Notes: a model not told the origin generated them from the sequence alone. A stretch of DNA of 64,000 nt from an uncultured Christensenellaceae bacterium (GCA_910587005.1 CAJULB010000001.1:62001-126000); one strand, 5' to 3'; shown: positions 18,291-27,257, counted from the first letter of the stretch. Made by a program: numbers and translations.

Positions 18291-19629
18291 CTATTTCGTC
18301 CACTAACGCTTTAAATGCCTTTCCGCGCTCCTCATAATTTGCAAAGCTGTCGAAGCTTGCGCTTGCGGGGCTTAAAAGTACGCTTTGCCCGCGCTTTGCT
18401 ATAAATCCCGCAAGTTTTACGGCGGTATTGAATTCAGAACACAGCGAAAAACTTACAAAACCCGCTTTTATCGCCGCATTAAGCATTTTAAAACGGTTTT
18501 CGCCGTAAATAACAGCGTGAACCACGGGACTTGAACTCAGTCCCTGAAACAGCGGAGTGTAATCGTCGCCCTTGTCCTTACCGCCGAGTAAAACCACGGT
18601 AGGCTCGCTCATTGACTGCGCCGCCTTCAATGTCGCGTCTACGTTCGTTCCCTTGCTGTCGTCAATGTACGTTACGCCGTTCACTTCCCTGATTTTTTCT
18701 ACTCTGTGGCTTACGCCCTTGAACGAGCAAACCGCGTTTGCCACAAGCGTTTTGTCAAGTTTAAGTATTCCCGCAACCGCAATACACGCAAGCGCGTTGT
18801 ATACGTTATGTACCCCGCCGATATTCATATCGTTTACGTCAAGATATTTTTCACCGTTGTAATACAGTCCGCCGTCCTGAAAATAAGCGCCTTCTACGCG
18901 TGACTGAATGGAAAAATACACCGCTTTCGCCTTAGTATTCTTTGCGAAACCGCGCACAATCGGGTCGTCGTAGTTTAAAACGGCAAACTCGCTTTCACGC
19001 AGGTTGCGCAGAATTTTGGATTTTAAAAATATGTAGTTTTCCATATTGTAATGACGGTTAAGGTGGTCTTCCGTCACGTTTGTAACAACTGCTATATGCG
19101 GACGGAGGCTTGTCAGCGTTTCAAGCTGAAAAGAAGAAATTTCCACAACGGCGTAATCGTTAAAGCCTAAATCTTCCACCTCGCGTATAAGCGGATTGCC
19201 GTTGTTTCCGCATGCAACGCAGTGATTTCCGCACGCGTTAATAATTTCGTTCAGCATCGAAACGGTTGTGGTTTTGCCGTTCGTGCCCGTAACCGCAACC
19301 GCAGTCGCGCGCAGATACAATGCGGCAAGCTCTTCCTCGCCTATAATGGCCTTACCGCGCTTTCTGAAAAACACGGGCAAAGCGGTATCTATGGGAATAC
19401 CGGGACTTAATACCAGAATATCGCACTTTTCAGCCGCCGCGTCGCAGTTTTCCGCCATAACTATATGCGCCCCCAAACCGCGCAGTTCAGCGTAAACTTT
19501 GGCGATATTATCGCTTACAACGTCGTCGTAAACATAAACCTCGGCGCCCCTTTCAAGCAAAAAGCGGGCGCTGCTTTCACCCGAAACAGACATACCCGCT
19601 ATAAAAAACTTCTGACCTTTGAAATACAT
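18274..19629 (-). CDS. murD: UDP-N-acetylmuramoyl-L-alanine-D-glutamate ligase
   Basis: MurD adds D-glutamate to UDP-MurNAc-L-Ala. Seen: an N-terminal UDP-binding domain (FFIAGMSVSGESSARFL), the ATP loop TGTNGKTT at 114-121, the NVTEDHLNRHYNMENY segment of the central domain and the C-terminal block ASFDSFANYEERGKAF. The 451-residue length is normal. Its substrate D-glutamate would come from murI at 26061-26801. Gap to mraY is 6 nt and the 3' end overlaps ftsW by 17 nt, so the genes are coupled. Confidence 0.95.
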   Translation of the reverse strand: MYFKGQKFFIAGMSVSGESSARFLLERGAEVYVYDDVVSDNIAKVYAELRGLGAHIVMAENCDAAAEKCDILVLSPGIPIDTALPVFFRKRGKAIIGEEELAALYLRATAVAVTGTNGKTTTVSMLNEIINACGNHCVACGNNGNPLIREVEDLGFNDYAVVEISSFQLETLTSLRPHIAVVTNVTEDHLNRHYNMENYIFLKSKILRNLRESEFAVLNYDDPIVRGFAKNTKAKAVYFSIQSRVEGAYFQDGGLYYNGEKYLDVNDMNIGGVHNVYNALACIAVAGILKLDKTLVANAVCSFKGVSHRVEKIREVNGVTYIDDSKGTNVDATLKAAQSMSEPTVVLLGGKDKGDDYTPLFQGLSSSPVVHAVIYGENRFKMLNAAIKAGFVSFSLCSEFNTAVKLAGFIAKRGQSVLLSPASASFDSFANYEERGKAFKALVDEIDEENV

Positions 19630-19635
19630 TTTACC

Positions 19636-20580
19636 TCACACAAATATCAAACATAATATTCCGACTAAGGCGGTAAGCGTAAAATATGCGTAGGAAATTT
19701 TACTTTCCGAATACCCTTTCATCTGAAAATGATGATGTACGGGCGCCATTAAAAACACTCGCTTCCTTGTCCGTTTATAATATATGACTTGTACAATTAC
19801 GGATATTCCTGAAATTACGAACATTATTCCGAGCAACGGAATATATAAGGAGTTTCCCGAAAAAACCGAAAGGCAGGATATAAAACCGCCCAACGCAAGC
19901 GAGCCGGTGTCCCCCATAAAAATAGACGCCTTGTTGCCGTTGAATACAAGAAAGGCGCAAAGCGCGCCGACGGCTATAAAACACAGAATTGAAAAACTGG
20001 TGCCCTGCAAACTCAGCATAACGCCCAAAACCAGCAAATACGCACAGCTTGTCCCACCCGCAAGTCCGTCAAGCCCGTCCGTTAAATTAACGCAGTTGAC
20101 CGTTGCGAGAAAAATGAAAATTACAAGCGGAATTATCCCCCATTTTATATCGAAAGAAAGTCCGCCGCCGAACGGAACATATAAAACTGTGTGTTTGTTG
20201 ACGTAGCAATACGCCGCCACAACCGAAGCGATTGCAAGCTGAAACAGAATTTTCTGATAGGGCTTTAAGCCCTCGTTTTCCTTATGGTAAATTTTTAAAA
20301 AATCGTCTAAAAACCCTACTATCGTAAAGCCCGCGGTTATCGCAAAGGTAAGGTTTACCCTTCCGTCCGAAAAGCCGAGAAAGCAAATTCCGACTATAAT
20401 AATCGCCGCGATAAACGCAAGTCCGCCCATTGTGGGCGTTCCGTTTTTACTTTTATGTTCTTTAACGTACCCTAAAATGTACTGCCCCGCTTTAAGCTTT
20501 TTTAAAAGCGGCGTTATTAAAAGCAGAAGCACAAAGGACGCGGCAAAAGCACATATTATACCGATAAATATATTTCTCAT
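19636..20580 (-). CDS. mraY: Phospho-N-acetylmuramoyl-pentapeptide transferase
   Basis: MraY moves phospho-MurNAc-pentapeptide onto undecaprenyl phosphate to make lipid I in the inner membrane. Seen: ten hydrophobic helices over 314 residues, GTPTMGG near 47-53, DGLDGLAGG with the catalytic Asp pair, the FMGDTGSLALGG block and the C-terminal HHHFQMKGYSE histidine motif. All the diagnostic cytoplasmic motifs of the family are present. It follows murE by 10 nt. murF, which usually lies between murE and mraY, is missing. Confidence 0.95.
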   Translation of the reverse strand: MRNIFIGIICAFAASFVLLLLITPLLKKLKAGQYILGYVKEHKSKNGTPTMGGLAFIAAIIIVGICFLGFSDGRVNLTFAITAGFTIVGFLDDFLKIYHKENEGLKPYQKILFQLAIASVVAAYCYVNKHTVLYVPFGGGLSFDIKWGIIPLVIFIFLATVNCVNLTDGLDGLAGGTSCAYLLVLGVMLSLQGTSFSILCFIAVGALCAFLVFNGNKASIFMGDTGSLALGGFISCLSVFSGNSLYIPLLGIMFVISGISVIVQVIYYKRTRKRVFLMAPVHHHFQMKGYSESKISYAYFTLTALVGILCLIFV

Positions 20581-20590
20581 TTAAGTTAAA

Positions 20591-22033
20591 CTAACCGCCG
20601 ATTATGTTTTTTATTATCGTATTGTCGTTATAGCTGTGTTTTATACCCGCGATTTCCTGATATTGCTCGCCGCCCTTGCCCGCAACCAGCAGAATATCCC
20701 CCTCGCAAAGCAGTTCAATCGCATATTCCGTTGCAACCTCGCGCTCGGTTACGGTAACGTAATCTTTGCCGTAAGGCTTAACCCCCGCTTCTATTTCCGT
20801 TATTATGTCGTAAGGGTCTTCATAGCGCGGGTTGTCGGAAGTAATTATTAAAAAATCGCTGTATTTAGCCGCAACCCCTCCCATTACGGGGCGCTTTGTT
20901 CTGTCACGGTTGCCACCGCACCCGAAAAGACAGTACAGCTTGCCCTTGCATAGCTTTTTAAGCGCCTGCAAAGACTTTTCAAGTCCGTCGGGCGTATGTG
21001 CAAAGTCCACGAAAATATCCGCGCCGTTATATTTGGCAACGCGTTCAAGCCTTCCGGCAACGGTTTTTATATCGTTCAGCCCCTTTGCTATAACGTTGAT
21101 TTTTATACCGAACAGCTTAGCGCAAGCCGCCGCCGCCATTGCATTATAAACGTTATGCAACGCGGGCAGACAAAGCTTGATTTCGTAAAGCTCGTCCGAA
21201 AGATTTAAAACGAAAGCCGTTCCGTCTATATTTTCGTGAATATCCACCGCAAACACGTCCGCGGGGTTTTCTATGCCGTAGCTTACGGCGCCTTTCACCT
21301 CGGATATAAGTTCTATGCCGAGCTTATCGTCGGAATTTATCACCGCACGCTTGCACCGACCGTCTTTAAACAACAGCTTTTTGCACTTTGCGTAATCGCG
21401 CATATTTTTGAAAAAATCAAGGTGGTCCTGCGTGCAGTTTGTAAAAATACCCGTTTCAAACGTAAGTCCGTTTATTTTGTCGTAATACAGCGCGTGCGCG
21501 GATACCTCCATAAACACGTATTCCACTCCCGCCGAAACCATATCCGCAAACACGGAATGCAGAAAAATCGGGTCGGGCGTTGTCAGCTCGGGCGCGATAA
21601 ATTTACCGCAATACTCTATACCCAGCGTACCGATAACCCCGACGTTTTTTTCCGCCGCGGCAAAAATGCCTTTAAGCATATGCGTAGTCGTGGTTTTTCC
21701 GTTTGTGCCGGTCACTGCGACAAGCTTTAATTTTTTATCCGCAAAACCGTAGAAAGCGCGCGCCGCGGGCGCAATCTGCGCCCTTCCGTTATCGGTGATA
21801 ATTTGCGTGATTTTACAGTTTTCCGTCTGTCTTTCACAGATAACCGCAACCGCACCGTTTTCAATTGCCTCGCATATATCCCCGTGCGAATCGTGTTTAC
21901 TGCCCTTATAAGCAAAGAACAAATCGCCTTTTTTAACAAGCCGGCTGTCGGCGCAAAGCCCGCTTATTTCCGTTTGCTCGTTGCCGATAATTTTTTCGTA
22001 TTTTAAACTTTCCAACAACTCTTTAAGTTTCAT
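20591..22033 (-). CDS. murE: UDP-MurNAc-L-alanyl-D-glutamate-2,6-diaminopimelate ligase
   Basis: MurE adds the third amino acid of the stem peptide. Seen: an N-terminal UDP domain, the ATP loop TGTNGKTT at 108-115, the VFMEVSAHAL block of the central domain and, in the C-terminal domain, SDNPRYEDP. The DNPR motif is the known signature of enzymes that use meso-diaminopimelate rather than lysine, so the wall is predicted to be the DAP type. Length (480) is usual. The start ATG immediately follows the ftsI stop (no gap), typical of a coupled operon. Confidence 0.95.
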   Translation of the reverse strand: MKLKELLESLKYEKIIGNEQTEISGLCADSRLVKKGDLFFAYKGSKHDSHGDICEAIENGAVAVICERQTENCKITQIITDNGRAQIAPAARAFYGFADKKLKLVAVTGTNGKTTTTHMLKGIFAAAEKNVGVIGTLGIEYCGKFIAPELTTPDPIFLHSVFADMVSAGVEYVFMEVSAHALYYDKINGLTFETGIFTNCTQDHLDFFKNMRDYAKCKKLLFKDGRCKRAVINSDDKLGIELISEVKGAVSYGIENPADVFAVDIHENIDGTAFVLNLSDELYEIKLCLPALHNVYNAMAAAACAKLFGIKINVIAKGLNDIKTVAGRLERVAKYNGADIFVDFAHTPDGLEKSLQALKKLCKGKLYCLFGCGGNRDRTKRPVMGGVAAKYSDFLIITSDNPRYEDPYDIITEIEAGVKPYGKDYVTVTEREVATEYAIELLCEGDILLVAGKGGEQYQEIAGIKHSYNDNTIIKNIIGG

Positions 22034-23728
22034 TTATTCATACCGTTCTATGTTTTTAATCTTAATAATATCTTCAAAAATTTCCTTAGCTACGGGCGCG
22101 GCAACCGCACTTCCGTAATAAGTTCCCTGAGGCTCGTCAACTATAATAAGCGCAAGATATTCAGGGTTGTTTGCGGGGAAAAAGCCCGCGAAAGACGAAA
22201 CGTATTTTCCGCTTGCAACGTGTCCGTCCTCGTACTTTTGCGCTGTACCCGTCTTTCCTCCGACCTTATAACCTTCAATATAAGCGTGCTTTCCGCTGCC
22301 CTCTTTTACAACCCCTTCGAGCATACCGCGAAGTATGGAGGAAGCCTCACCGCTGATAGCCCTGTTTTTAAGTACGGGTGCGTTTTCGGAAACGGTTTTA
22401 CCGTCTGCGGAAATTATGCTTTTCAAAAGCCTGGGAATATAATAATTTCCTCCGTTAACCGCGGCGGCAACGGCGCACGCAAGCTGAATACCCGTAACCG
22501 CAACCGTCTGTCCGAAGCCTATACGCGCCAAATCGCAATCTCTTACGGCGGTCTGCGGAACAAGCATGCCCAGCGCTTCACCGTTAAAATCAAGCCCCGT
22601 AACATTGCCGAAGCCGAACGCGGACAGATAGTTATAAAACGTTTCGCTCCCCAAAGACAGCGCAATATCGGTAAAACACGGGTTACAGCTGTTGTTTAAA
22701 GCTTCGGCAAGCGTCTGGTTCTGGTGTCTGCCGTTGGAATGGTCAGCCCAGCACTTTATTTTGGTACCGTCTACCGTTCTTGTTCGGCTTCCGTTAAATA
22801 TGTATGAATTTGAAAAAGCTTTCTGATTGCCACGTATATATTCTTCGATATTTGCGGCGGCGGTTACAACTTTAAAGGTCGAACCCGGCTCGTATATGTC
22901 GCTGACAAGACAATTTCTCGACATCGAATTTAATGCGTCCGTATCGTCGCGCGGAACGTTGTTCAAATCATACGACGGATAGTTTACCATTGCGAGTATG
23001 TCAAAGTTTTGGGGGTTAAGCACCACGCACGAAGCCGATTTAGCCTTACTGCTGTTGTAAACGTTTTTTATTGCATTTTCGGCGGCGAGCTGTATATCCA
23101 TATCTATGGTCAACCGTATTTCGTCGCCCGCCTTTGCCTCGCGGTAAACGACAACGGGTTTTTCGGTTTCTATACCGACAATATCGGTTGTATAAGTGAT
23201 TTCGCCGTTTTTACCGCCGAGAACGGTATTATAAAACTTTTCTATTCCGGAAATTCCCGAACCGTCGGAAGAAGTGAAGCCCAGCACCTGACAAAGCGCG
23301 TCGTTATAGGTATACTGTCTGGAATTGTCGCGTGAATAATATACGCCCGCAAGTCCGTTGGAAACAAGCTGTTCTATGCTTTCCTTGCCGACCTGCCTTG
23401 CCACCGTGACTTCCGAAACCTTTCCACCCTGAATTTTTTTTAGGATATTCTCTGCGTCAAGCGAAAAAATAGCGCTCAGCGTATTTGCGGTGTGCTCGGC
23501 ATCGCGCACGGCGTTCGGGCGCAGAAAAACGCTGTATGTAGTCCTGTTGCCCGCAAGCACCGTTCCGTTTCTGTCGGATATAATTCCCCTTGAAGCTATA
23601 ACGGGAATTTCTCTGTTCCACTGGTCGGCGGCGCGAAGCTTTAAATCAGAGCCCCACGCAACCTGAACGTACAGAAGTCTTGCCGCTATTATGCAAAAAA
23701 TAAAGGTTATTGCCAATGCCATTGACAA
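22034..23728 (-). CDS. ftsI: Septal class B penicillin-binding protein 2 (FtsI type)
   Basis: The transpeptidase that cross-links septal peptidoglycan with FtsW. Seen: a transmembrane helix at the N-terminus, the pedestal domain from about residue 35, and the three active-site motifs STFK (283-286), SCN (347-349) and KTG (492-494). No PASTA repeats follow, so it resembles FtsI more than SpoVD. The start is uncertain: the frame listed begins with TTG, an ATG two codons later (23722) has AGAGG nine nt ahead, and the same frame stays open back to the ftsL stop. That upstream stretch encodes a basic peptide typical of a cytoplasmic tail but lacks any ATG, GTG or TTG. Confidence 0.9.
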   Translation of the reverse strand: MSMALAITFIFCIIAARLLYVQVAWGSDLKLRAADQWNREIPVIASRGIISDRNGTVLAGNRTTYSVFLRPNAVRDAEHTANTLSAIFSLDAENILKKIQGGKVSEVTVARQVGKESIEQLVSNGLAGVYYSRDNSRQYTYNDALCQVLGFTSSDGSGISGIEKFYNTVLGGKNGEITYTTDIVGIETEKPVVVYREAKAGDEIRLTIDMDIQLAAENAIKNVYNSSKAKSASCVVLNPQNFDILAMVNYPSYDLNNVPRDDTDALNSMSRNCLVSDIYEPGSTFKVVTAAANIEEYIRGNQKAFSNSYIFNGSRTRTVDGTKIKCWADHSNGRHQNQTLAEALNNSCNPCFTDIALSLGSETFYNYLSAFGFGNVTGLDFNGEALGMLVPQTAVRDCDLARIGFGQTVAVTGIQLACAVAAAVNGGNYYIPRLLKSIISADGKTVSENAPVLKNRAISGEASSILRGMLEGVVKEGSGKHAYIEGYKVGGKTGTAQKYEDGHVASGKYVSSFAGFFPANNPEYLALIIVDEPQGTYYGSAVAAPVAKEIFEDIIKIKNIERYE

Positions 23729-23809
23729 TAACCTCTTTTGTAAAACCGTTACGGAAAAACCCGTCTTATTTATCTTTTTAATTTTAATTGACCCCCGAAT
23801 ATGCTTTAA

Positions 23810-24517
23810 TTAACTGATTTTTATCATATTGTTAAAGCGAGCAAATTCATCTACTTTGTCAAATATCGTAGCCTCGAAATCGCGGACCTGACCGCTTATT
23901 CCCGAGTACGCGCGCGTTACGTCCGTCAAAGACGATTGAAGAGAGCCTATATCGCTGTTAAGGCTGGAAATAATAGCCGAGTTGATTATTATCAGTGCAA
24001 ACAATGCAACGATAACGCTTATAACTGCGGCGATTATTATCTTTTCCTTCTTGCTGAGTTTGGTGCGCTTTTCCGCGCCCGAGTTACTTATTTTTCCCTC
24101 TTCAACCGTATTGCGAACAACCGCAGACCTGTACTGAATTGTTGTGGGAGTGGGAAGCGAATCCTCGTTCTCCTCTTCTTCCTGCTGCACGTTTTCCTGC
24201 ACAGCCTGTACGCTTCTGCGGTTCAAGGGGTTGTCGGCACGGAAAAGCACCGAATCAGCCCTTGCGTTTTCAACAAGGTAGGGTTTGTTGACTATTACTT
24301 CACGGACAGGTGCGGCAACAGTAGGCTGAACCGCAACTGCGGGTTCAACCGCCGCCACTGCCTGAGGTTCGCTTCTGTTAAGCAAATCTTCAAGCTTTGC
24401 GTCCGGATTGATTAACATAGCGTAATTTGATTTTATACGCGCGTTATGCGCTTCGTCGGCTCTTTTAAGAGCGTTGGCGGAATTGATTTGTTCTCTCTCT
24501 ATTACTGCAACTGCCAT
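23810..24517 (-). CDS. ftsL: FtsL-like divisome protein with long cytoplasmic region
   Basis: Between rsmH and ftsI, the fixed position of ftsL. Seen: about 155 hydrophilic residues rich in Ala, Val, Glu and Gln, one transmembrane helix at about 159-184 after a basic stop (SKKEKI), then a 50-residue outside part whose heptad-like pattern (SSLNSDIGSLQSSLTDV) fits the FtsL coiled coil that pairs with DivIC/FtsB. Typical FtsL has only a 30-60 residue cytoplasmic tail, so this version is about twice the usual size. Assignment rests on position and topology; there is no diagnostic motif. Confidence 0.7.
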   Translation of the reverse strand: MAVAVIEREQINSANALKRADEAHNARIKSNYAMLINPDAKLEDLLNRSEPQAVAAVEPAVAVQPTVAAPVREVIVNKPYLVENARADSVLFRADNPLNRRSVQAVQENVQQEEEENEDSLPTPTTIQYRSAVVRNTVEEGKISNSGAEKRTKLSKKEKIIIAAVISVIVALFALIIINSAIISSLNSDIGSLQSSLTDVTRAYSGISGQVRDFEATIFDKVDEFARFNNMIKIS

Positions 24518-24539
24518 TTTTTTCTCCTTATCTCATTTT

Positions 24540-25481
24540 TCAAATTATTTTTTCCGCAATTCTAAGTTTTGCACACTTTGAACGCGAGTTTAACGTCATT
24601 TCTTTTACGTTTGCGACAATCGGCTTTTTAGTTAAAATTTCTATTTCGCGTTTTTTACCGCATACGCATACAGGTAAGCTTTTGTCGCAAATGCAATCCT
24701 GTTCAAGGTATCTGAAAGCTTGCTTAACAATCCTGTCTTCAAGCGAATGGAAAGTCAATATTGCTATCCTTCCGCCCTTTTTCAATCTTCTTGTCAGTCC
24801 GACAACGCAGTCGTACAGACCGTTAAGCTCGCCGTTTACCGCTATTCTTATCGCCTGAAAGCTTTTTCTTGCCGCAGGCCCGTTCTGCTGAAATTTTTTA
24901 GGTATGCTATCCTCTATTATCGCGCTCAGTTCGCCGCAGGCGGTTATGCGCTTTTGCGCCCTTGCCTTAATTATGTTAGCGGCTATGCTTGAAGCGAATT
25001 TCTCTTCGCCGTAATCTTTAAGTATTCTTACTATTACTTTTTGCGGATATTCGTTAACCACCGTTTCCGCAGACAAGCTTTGCAACCTGTCCATTCTCAT
25101 ATCCAGCGGCGCGGCGGGTTTCATATAAGAAAAACCTCTATCCTCGCTGTCAATCTGCCAGCTTGATACTCCGAAATCAAGCATCACTCCGTCAAGTTTT
25201 TCTACCTGCGCCCTTTCAAGCACTTCCGCATAGTTCTTATAGTCCGATTTGTAAATTTCAAATCTTCCATTAAACTCTTTCAGACGTTCGCTTGCCGTTA
25301 AAATTGCGTCGTCGTCCAAATCGGTTGCAATCAGTTTTCCCGTCGGAGCCGAACGTTTCAGAATTTCGTATGAATGTCCCGCACCGCCTATCGTTCCGTC
25401 GAAGTAAATTCCTCCGTCCTTAACGTTAAGCCCTTGCAAGCACTCTTCCAGCATTACAGGTATATGAGAAAAGCCGTTCAT
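24540..25481 (-). CDS. rsmH: 16S rRNA (cytosine-1402 N4)-methyltransferase
   Basis: RsmH (MraW) methylates C1402 in the P site of 16S rRNA using S-adenosylmethionine. Seen: the opening HIPVMLEECLQGL, the SAM loop DGTIGGAGHSYEIL near residues 29-42, LDFGVSSWQIDSEDRGFSY near 100-118 and the AFRYLEQ / RSKCAKLRIAE segments at the C-terminal end. Length 313 is standard. The ATG overlaps the last base of the mraZ stop, showing translational coupling; this mraZ-rsmH pair opens the dcw cluster in most bacteria. Confidence 0.96.
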   Translation of the reverse strand: MNGFSHIPVMLEECLQGLNVKDGGIYFDGTIGGAGHSYEILKRSAPTGKLIATDLDDDAILTASERLKEFNGRFEIYKSDYKNYAEVLERAQVEKLDGVMLDFGVSSWQIDSEDRGFSYMKPAAPLDMRMDRLQSLSAETVVNEYPQKVIVRILKDYGEEKFASSIAANIIKARAQKRITACGELSAIIEDSIPKKFQQNGPAARKSFQAIRIAVNGELNGLYDCVVGLTRRLKKGGRIAILTFHSLEDRIVKQAFRYLEQDCICDKSLPVCVCGKKREIEILTKKPIVANVKEMTLNSRSKCAKLRIAEKII

Positions 25482-25912
25482 TATATATCGAGCGAGTTAA
25501 ATACCGCGTCGAATTCCGTTGTGGTATCTTCACCCTTGTGGTATTTTTCGTGAACTTTCTTTGCCCAGACTTCAACGTGCGTGAAGTTGCCGCAGATAAC
25601 AATGTCCTTGTCTATCTTTGCAAATTCTTTATAGGGCTTGGGAATAGTCATTCTGCCTTGTCCGTCAAATTCTACCTGAACTATCGAATCCAAAAACGCA
25701 CGCTGTCCCTGACGTTTTTCTTTGTCGGTAATTTTGATAGCCGAGAACTTTGCAAGAATTTCTTCCATTTCATCGGACGAAAATACAAAAAGACAGCCGT
25801 CCGTTCCCTTGGACAAATACAGTCCGTCTGTTTCAAGCTTAAGCTTGTTGGGAATTCTTATTCGGTTTTTCGCGTCGATTTGGTGTTCGTACGAACCGGT
25901 AAGATAAGCCAT
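25481..25912 (-). CDS. mraZ: Transcriptional regulator MraZ
   Basis: MraZ is a DNA-binding protein of the AbrB-like double-psi barrel class that represses its own dcw operon. Seen: two SpoVT-AbrB-like repeats, each with the DNA-contacting pattern, in DAKNRIRIPNKLK (about residues 14-26) and DGQGRMTIPKPYK (about 80-92). The 143-residue length is normal. It is the first gene of the dcw transcript, and its promoter carries three spaced repeats that fit the expected operator. A target in its own leader is therefore likely. Confidence 0.95.
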   Translation of the reverse strand: MAYLTGSYEHQIDAKNRIRIPNKLKLETDGLYLSKGTDGCLFVFSSDEMEEILAKFSAIKITDKEKRQGQRAFLDSIVQVEFDGQGRMTIPKPYKEFAKIDKDIVICGNFTHVEVWAKKVHEKYHKGEDTTTEFDAVFNSLDI

Positions 25913-25942
25913 AGCACTGCCCTTTGTAAATATCGTAAAATA

Positions 25943-25975
25943 ATATTAACACCACTTATGACCACTGTCAACCCT
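25943..25975 (-). promoter_or_regulatory. dcw operon promoter with MraZ operator
   Basis: Minus strand TTGACA (25966-25971), a 17-nt spacer and TAATAT (25943-25948). Overlapping the -35 and spacer are three 5-nt repeats at exact 10-nt intervals: AGGGT (25971-25975), GTGGT (25961-25965) and GTGGT (25951-25955). This matches the known 10-bp spacing of MraZ boxes and would block RNA polymerase. Confidence 0.8.
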
Positions 25976-26060
25976 TTTTAGCCATTTTTTCATAAATTTT
26001 TGGGCTTTTTTGGGAATTTAGTCCTTTCGACCCTCGTTATACGCTATTTTTAGCATTGCG

Positions 26061-26801
26061 TCACTTTAAAATAGTTTCAATATTATTGAAGATATGACTG
26101 TTTTTTTTCTCATCGCCGCCGCAAAACCAAATTTTGCCGGTATTTTCGGGGTGGTGGTCAAAATTCCCCAAAAATGTACGCAAATGTTCGGCTGTTCCCA
26201 AATTTCCGTCAAAAACAGGGCGGGAATAATACTTTTCAATATGTTTTTTTACAAAAGAATAATGCGTACAGCCCAAAACTATGCTGTCCGCGCGGGTTTC
26301 GGGCAAAAGAGCGTTAATTTTTTCTTTATCAATATTATAAATATTGTTCTCTATGTACAACGCAAGCTCGGGACACGGCAAAACCTCCGTTCTGCCCATT
26401 CCGCACCGTACAGCAAGCTCTTTCAGCGCCCAGCTATCCGCAGTTGCGGGCGTTGCCAGCACCGCGCAGCTTCCTGCTGCCGCCGCGGGCTTTATAGCGG
26501 GCTGTATACCGAGTATGGGAAAATCGTACCTTTCTCTTAAATAACCCGCACAGCGCGCCGTAACGGTATTGCAGGCGATAACCGCCGCGGAAGGTTTAAG
26601 CAAGCTTATTTGACGGAAAACCCCGTCTGCTTTATTCAAAAGCTTATCTTCGGACAAGCTCCCGTACGGCACGTTGTAATTGTCGGCAAAATAAACGTAT
26701 TCGGCGCACGGCAATTTGCGCACACATTCATATAATAATGTTAAGCCGCCTATACCGCTGTCGAAAAAACAGATTTTAGGTTTTTTAAAAGATGTAGCCA
26801 T
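26061..26801 (-). CDS. murI: Glutamate racemase
   Basis: MurI interconverts L- and D-glutamate and supplies D-Glu for MurD. Seen: the start CFFDSGIGGLTLL, the first catalytic Cys in AVIACNTVTA and the second in IVLGCTHYSF, the two residues that act as acid and base. The 246-residue form starts at the ATG at 26801; the frame is open further upstream, but that extension runs into the rpsT gene on the other strand and is low-complexity, so it is not used. It transcribes divergently from rpsT. Confidence 0.93.
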   Translation of the reverse strand: MATSFKKPKICFFDSGIGGLTLLYECVRKLPCAEYVYFADNYNVPYGSLSEDKLLNKADGVFRQISLLKPSAAVIACNTVTARCAGYLRERYDFPILGIQPAIKPAAAAGSCAVLATPATADSWALKELAVRCGMGRTEVLPCPELALYIENNIYNIDKEKINALLPETRADSIVLGCTHYSFVKKHIEKYYSRPVFDGNLGTAEHLRTFLGNFDHHPENTGKIWFCGGDEKKNSHIFNNIETILK

Positions 26802-26870
26802 TACTTTAATATAATATTTAGACGACTTAAAATATATTAAAAAAATTTGCAAAAAGCCGTTCAAAAACAG

Positions 26871-26899
26871 TTTACAAGCACACTTTTTTATGATAAAAT
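26871..26899 (+). promoter_or_regulatory. Sigma-A promoter of rpsT
   Basis: TTTACA (26871-26876), 17-nt spacer, TAAAAT (26894-26899), 41 nt upstream of the rpsT start. Confidence 0.75.
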
Positions 26900-26939
26900 T
26901 ATCAAGTATTTTGAATTTAACGTTTAATAGGAGAGAGAA

Positions 26940-27203
26940 ATGCCTAATATTAAATCTGCAAAAAAACGCGTTTTGGTTACTGAAAAGAAAACCGCAAGAA
27001 ACAAAGCTATCAAGTCGGAAGTTAAGTCCGAAATAAAGAAGTTCCTTGCGCTTGTTCAAAGCGGCGATAAGGCGGCGGCAACGGCTAAGTTCCCCACCAC
27101 CTGCTCGGTAATCGATACGGCGGTTTCCAAGGGCGTTCTTAAAAAGAATACGGCGGCAAACAAGAAGTCGGGTCTTGCTAAGAAACTCAACGCAATGGCG
27201 TAA
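26940..27203 (+). CDS. rpsT: 30S ribosomal protein S20
   Basis: S20 (bS20) is a primary 16S rRNA-binding protein of the small subunit. Seen: 87 residues, rich in Lys and Ala, beginning PNIKSAKKRV, and the C-terminal NKKSGLAKKLNAMA tail typical of the family (three-helix bundle). A strong GGAGAGAGAA ribosome site stands 2-3 nt before the ATG. It is a single gene with its own promoter and terminator, the usual arrangement for rpsT. Confidence 0.97.
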   Translation: MPNIKSAKKRVLVTEKKTARNKAIKSEVKSEIKKFLALVQSGDKAAATAKFPTTCSVIDTAVSKGVLKKNTAANKKSGLAKKLNAMA

Positions 27204-27223
27204 ATAATATTTATAAAAAAATC

Positions 27224-27257
27224 AAGCGGGCTTTTTTAAAGCCCGCTTTTATTTTTG
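27224..27257 (+). terminator. Intrinsic terminator of rpsT
   Basis: An 8-bp stem AAGCGGGC/GCCCGCTT (27224-27231 with 27241-27248) followed by TTATTTTTG. Confidence 0.85.

Noticed and set aside
26802..27059. N-terminal extension of murI by 86 codons
   Set aside because: It overlaps rpsT on the other strand and is Phe/Lys-rich low-complexity; family length and start motif fit the ATG at 26801.
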